This document shows, one piece after another, positions 39,501 through 39,943 of a stretch of DNA of 39,943 bases. Origin of the DNA: Myxococcaceae bacterium. GTDB lineage: Bacteria; Myxococcota; Myxococcia; Myxococcales; Myxococcaceae. Position 1 is the stretch's first letter, and every line of letters begins with the position of its first letter. A program made the translations under genes and the position numbers. The DNA is taken from assembly GCA_019694595.1 (NCBI GenBank), contig JAIBBQ010000036.1, positions 1-39,943 of the forward strand. The letters are read 5' to 3'. Below the pieces are notes generated by a model. The model was not told where the DNA came from. It saw only the letters and a program-made list of their open reading frames with translations, and ran no database searches.

Positions 39501-39943
39501 GCTCGCCCAGCTCGAGCTCAAGCGCAACGAGGTGCAGGAAGCCGCGCATCTCTTCGCCCGCCGCGCGGCGCTGGAGAAGGAAGCCCGGCCCGCGGCGCGC
39601 GCCTACTACCAGGCCTCGCAGCTGGTGCGCGGCACGGCGCGGGAAGAAGGCTTCCTCGCCCAGGCGCTGCAGCTCGACGCGGCCTTCGTGCCCGCGCGCC
39701 TGCGCCGCGCCGAGCTGTCGTTCGACGACGACCCGGCCACCGCGCTGCTCGACCTCGAGGTCGCGCTGGCGTCCGACAAGGCCGACGTCGACGCCGCGGC
39801 CGCCCAGGTCGACCGGCCCGCGCTGGTGCGCCGTGCAGGCTTCGCGGCGCTGCGCGCCAAGCAGGCCGACGCCGCGCGCCGCCACCTCTCGCACTACGCC
39901 GCGGTGCGCCCCGACGACCTCGAGGTGCAGCTCGAGGTCGTCA
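36544..39943 (+). CDS. Large TPR-repeat protein, 3' end outside window
   Basis: From the ATG at 36544 the frame stays open to the window's end, giving at least 1133 residues. After an acidic/basic N-terminus there is a beta-rich domain (about 20-250; ITDFALQIPDVTFPLNISGGASRYQ, LDFGLLELQVDAEVINRQ) of unknown type. It is followed by many helical tetratricopeptide-like repeats (for example EHLRAIKALDRLREVGLA, PENALLRYREAASLLPSEPEPLVRGAQV, RPGDALVAYEKACRLAPEP), probably a super-helical scaffold for protein-protein contact. The ribosome-binding sequence (GGAG) is too close to the ATG; TACGGT lies upstream, so the leader may be short. No signal peptide is evident. Confidence 0.85.
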   Translation, partial: MAQDTSDKTAEKRAPGPELRLVDRRAFIGFPPVQVAPGVAITDFALQIPDVTFPLNISGGASRYQKKKLDFGLLELQVDAEVINRQVSSLGEKLAELDELKLHFRPGYLEGQGRLRSDSRAAVTFKVAFDGDADRLAVYVYDVRLYAFAATPASRLPALLSDSLARSGVLPDVERRGANGFTTRVLPALVEQAAVARGFKMPSLDQARLAEARVSSKGLTLRFAAGGLPPPATPDEELLLTLEGARAFADAEEHLASGKLALAREAYLKLGDAQEAHPFAAERLLTLLVADPQTHELALDVAQSLARRREKSATALWAEAVVRERRGEFARAAERYLALSTLARRNQEEAGAFFAAEAGSRAGRDHAPQMAVKALHELLGLKPDHLPSLKALARASDQAKDKAGAIRAYRRLAALARDPADAAEAHVQLARLCAQTEDDVAGARLHCEAALRLTPDHPEALQLLGELCFQGGEHLRAIKALDRLREVGLARHEVDRVGRANLLAGKVWAEGLNQPENALLRYREAASLLPSEPEPLVRGAQVAEKLGRVPEAVAGFQQAIELAGPAPSRDEARAAALTAHHALARLFQGTLAEPAKAKEHLEAALALDPSDRGALDELIPHFRATGRVSELADACEKAAQVVTDSARKAALWAEAGELYRSRLSQPERAEKLFGLALELDAHLRPALEGLLAIAEAKRDGPMLCRCLKALAEVASDAKERVRHNRRLAVAARDLALDLELAAHAFRRVLEVEPLDLPVLGELCALERRRSDMQGLAWALERRAAAAEHHGDSRLAAAALRELGGVLEARLGRPGDALVAYEKACRLAPEPNALLELANLSLRCERPQNARRALEDALALLPKHAAPEKLAELRAELGRAGELVGDLDRAREAYAQAFPLRKLDEELAGRLAALYEDAGLWQELTDLWAARAQALMQAGRPTEAAPLYFQSAQRLLEAGDAAGARVRFHACLEAAPTGDRAAAALEQLAQLELKRNEVQEAAHLFARRAALEKEARPAARAYYQASQLVRGTAREEGFLAQALQLDAAFVPARLRRAELSFDDDPATALLDLEVALASDKADVDAAAAQVDRPALVRRAGFAALRAKQADAARRHLSHYAAVRPDDLEVQLEVV

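Noticed and set aside
1-39943. CRISPR array, rRNA or insertion sequence
   Set aside because: No repeated spacer units, ribosomal RNA sequence, transposase frame or flanking terminal repeats were seen.

Overview
This is a roughly 70% G+C bacterial chromosome segment that looks like Myxococcota, probably class Myxococcia. The signs are eukaryote-like Ser/Thr kinases, Asp/Gly-rich lipoproteins with a MopE-type metal-binding stretch, a bactofilin next to parB (the arrangement of bacM in Myxococcus xanthus), and parS sites of the TGTTCCACGTGGAACA type. Genes are dense and often overlap by 4 bases (GTGA). Several appear to have very short or no 5' leaders. No rRNA, tRNA, CRISPR array or insertion sequence was seen.

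Layout. (1) 1-5300: accessory and envelope genes. These are a cut-off envelope-type protein, a Kazal-like lipoprotein, a lipoprotein built from three CX6C repeats, an L,D-transpeptidase-like protein and two orphans. (2) 5351-11481: a cholesterol-oxidase-like GMC flavoprotein with a ferredoxin-like Cys cluster, a membrane-anchored Ser/Thr kinase, a beta-propeller/di-heme cytochrome c lipoprotein and a coiled-coil protein. (3) 11620-18038, all minus strand: the origin-proximal housekeeping block mnmE-mnmG-rsmG-parA-parB-bacM, with three parS sites in 2.6 kb, one of them inside mnmG. (4) 18146-25560: a lipoprotein, a translationally coupled lipoprotein-queC-vanX-like unit, a toroid-like exported protein, a multi-domain receiver/ATPase/STAS/zinc-ribbon regulator and a HAD phosphatase. 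(5) 25627-34228: a sterol-biosynthesis locus. It holds squalene monooxygenase and squalene synthase (divergent), an orphan 582-aa protein, an oxidosqualene cyclase, and a divergent TetR regulator with an alpha/beta hydrolase, followed by a YjbQ-family gene. (6) 34255-39943: two small helical proteins, a polytopic Ser/Thr kinase and a very large TPR protein that runs off the window.

How the parts fit. Squalene synthase, squalene monooxygenase and oxidosqualene cyclase together convert farnesyl diphosphate to a cyclised sterol. The cyclase carries the OSC-type acid motif (DCSSE) and Tyr330/His398/Ile402 at the three positions that separate plant cycloartenol synthase from lanosterol synthase, so cycloartenol is the predicted product. 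No later sterol-tailoring gene (C14 demethylase, C4 demethylase) is visible. The TetR gene has a perfect palindrome between its -35 and -10 elements, in the region shared with the cyclase, which makes it a candidate regulator. The strongest leads are this locus, the CX6C-repeat lipoprotein, the multi-domain partner-switch-like regulator, and an AT-rich structured island next to the sterol genes.
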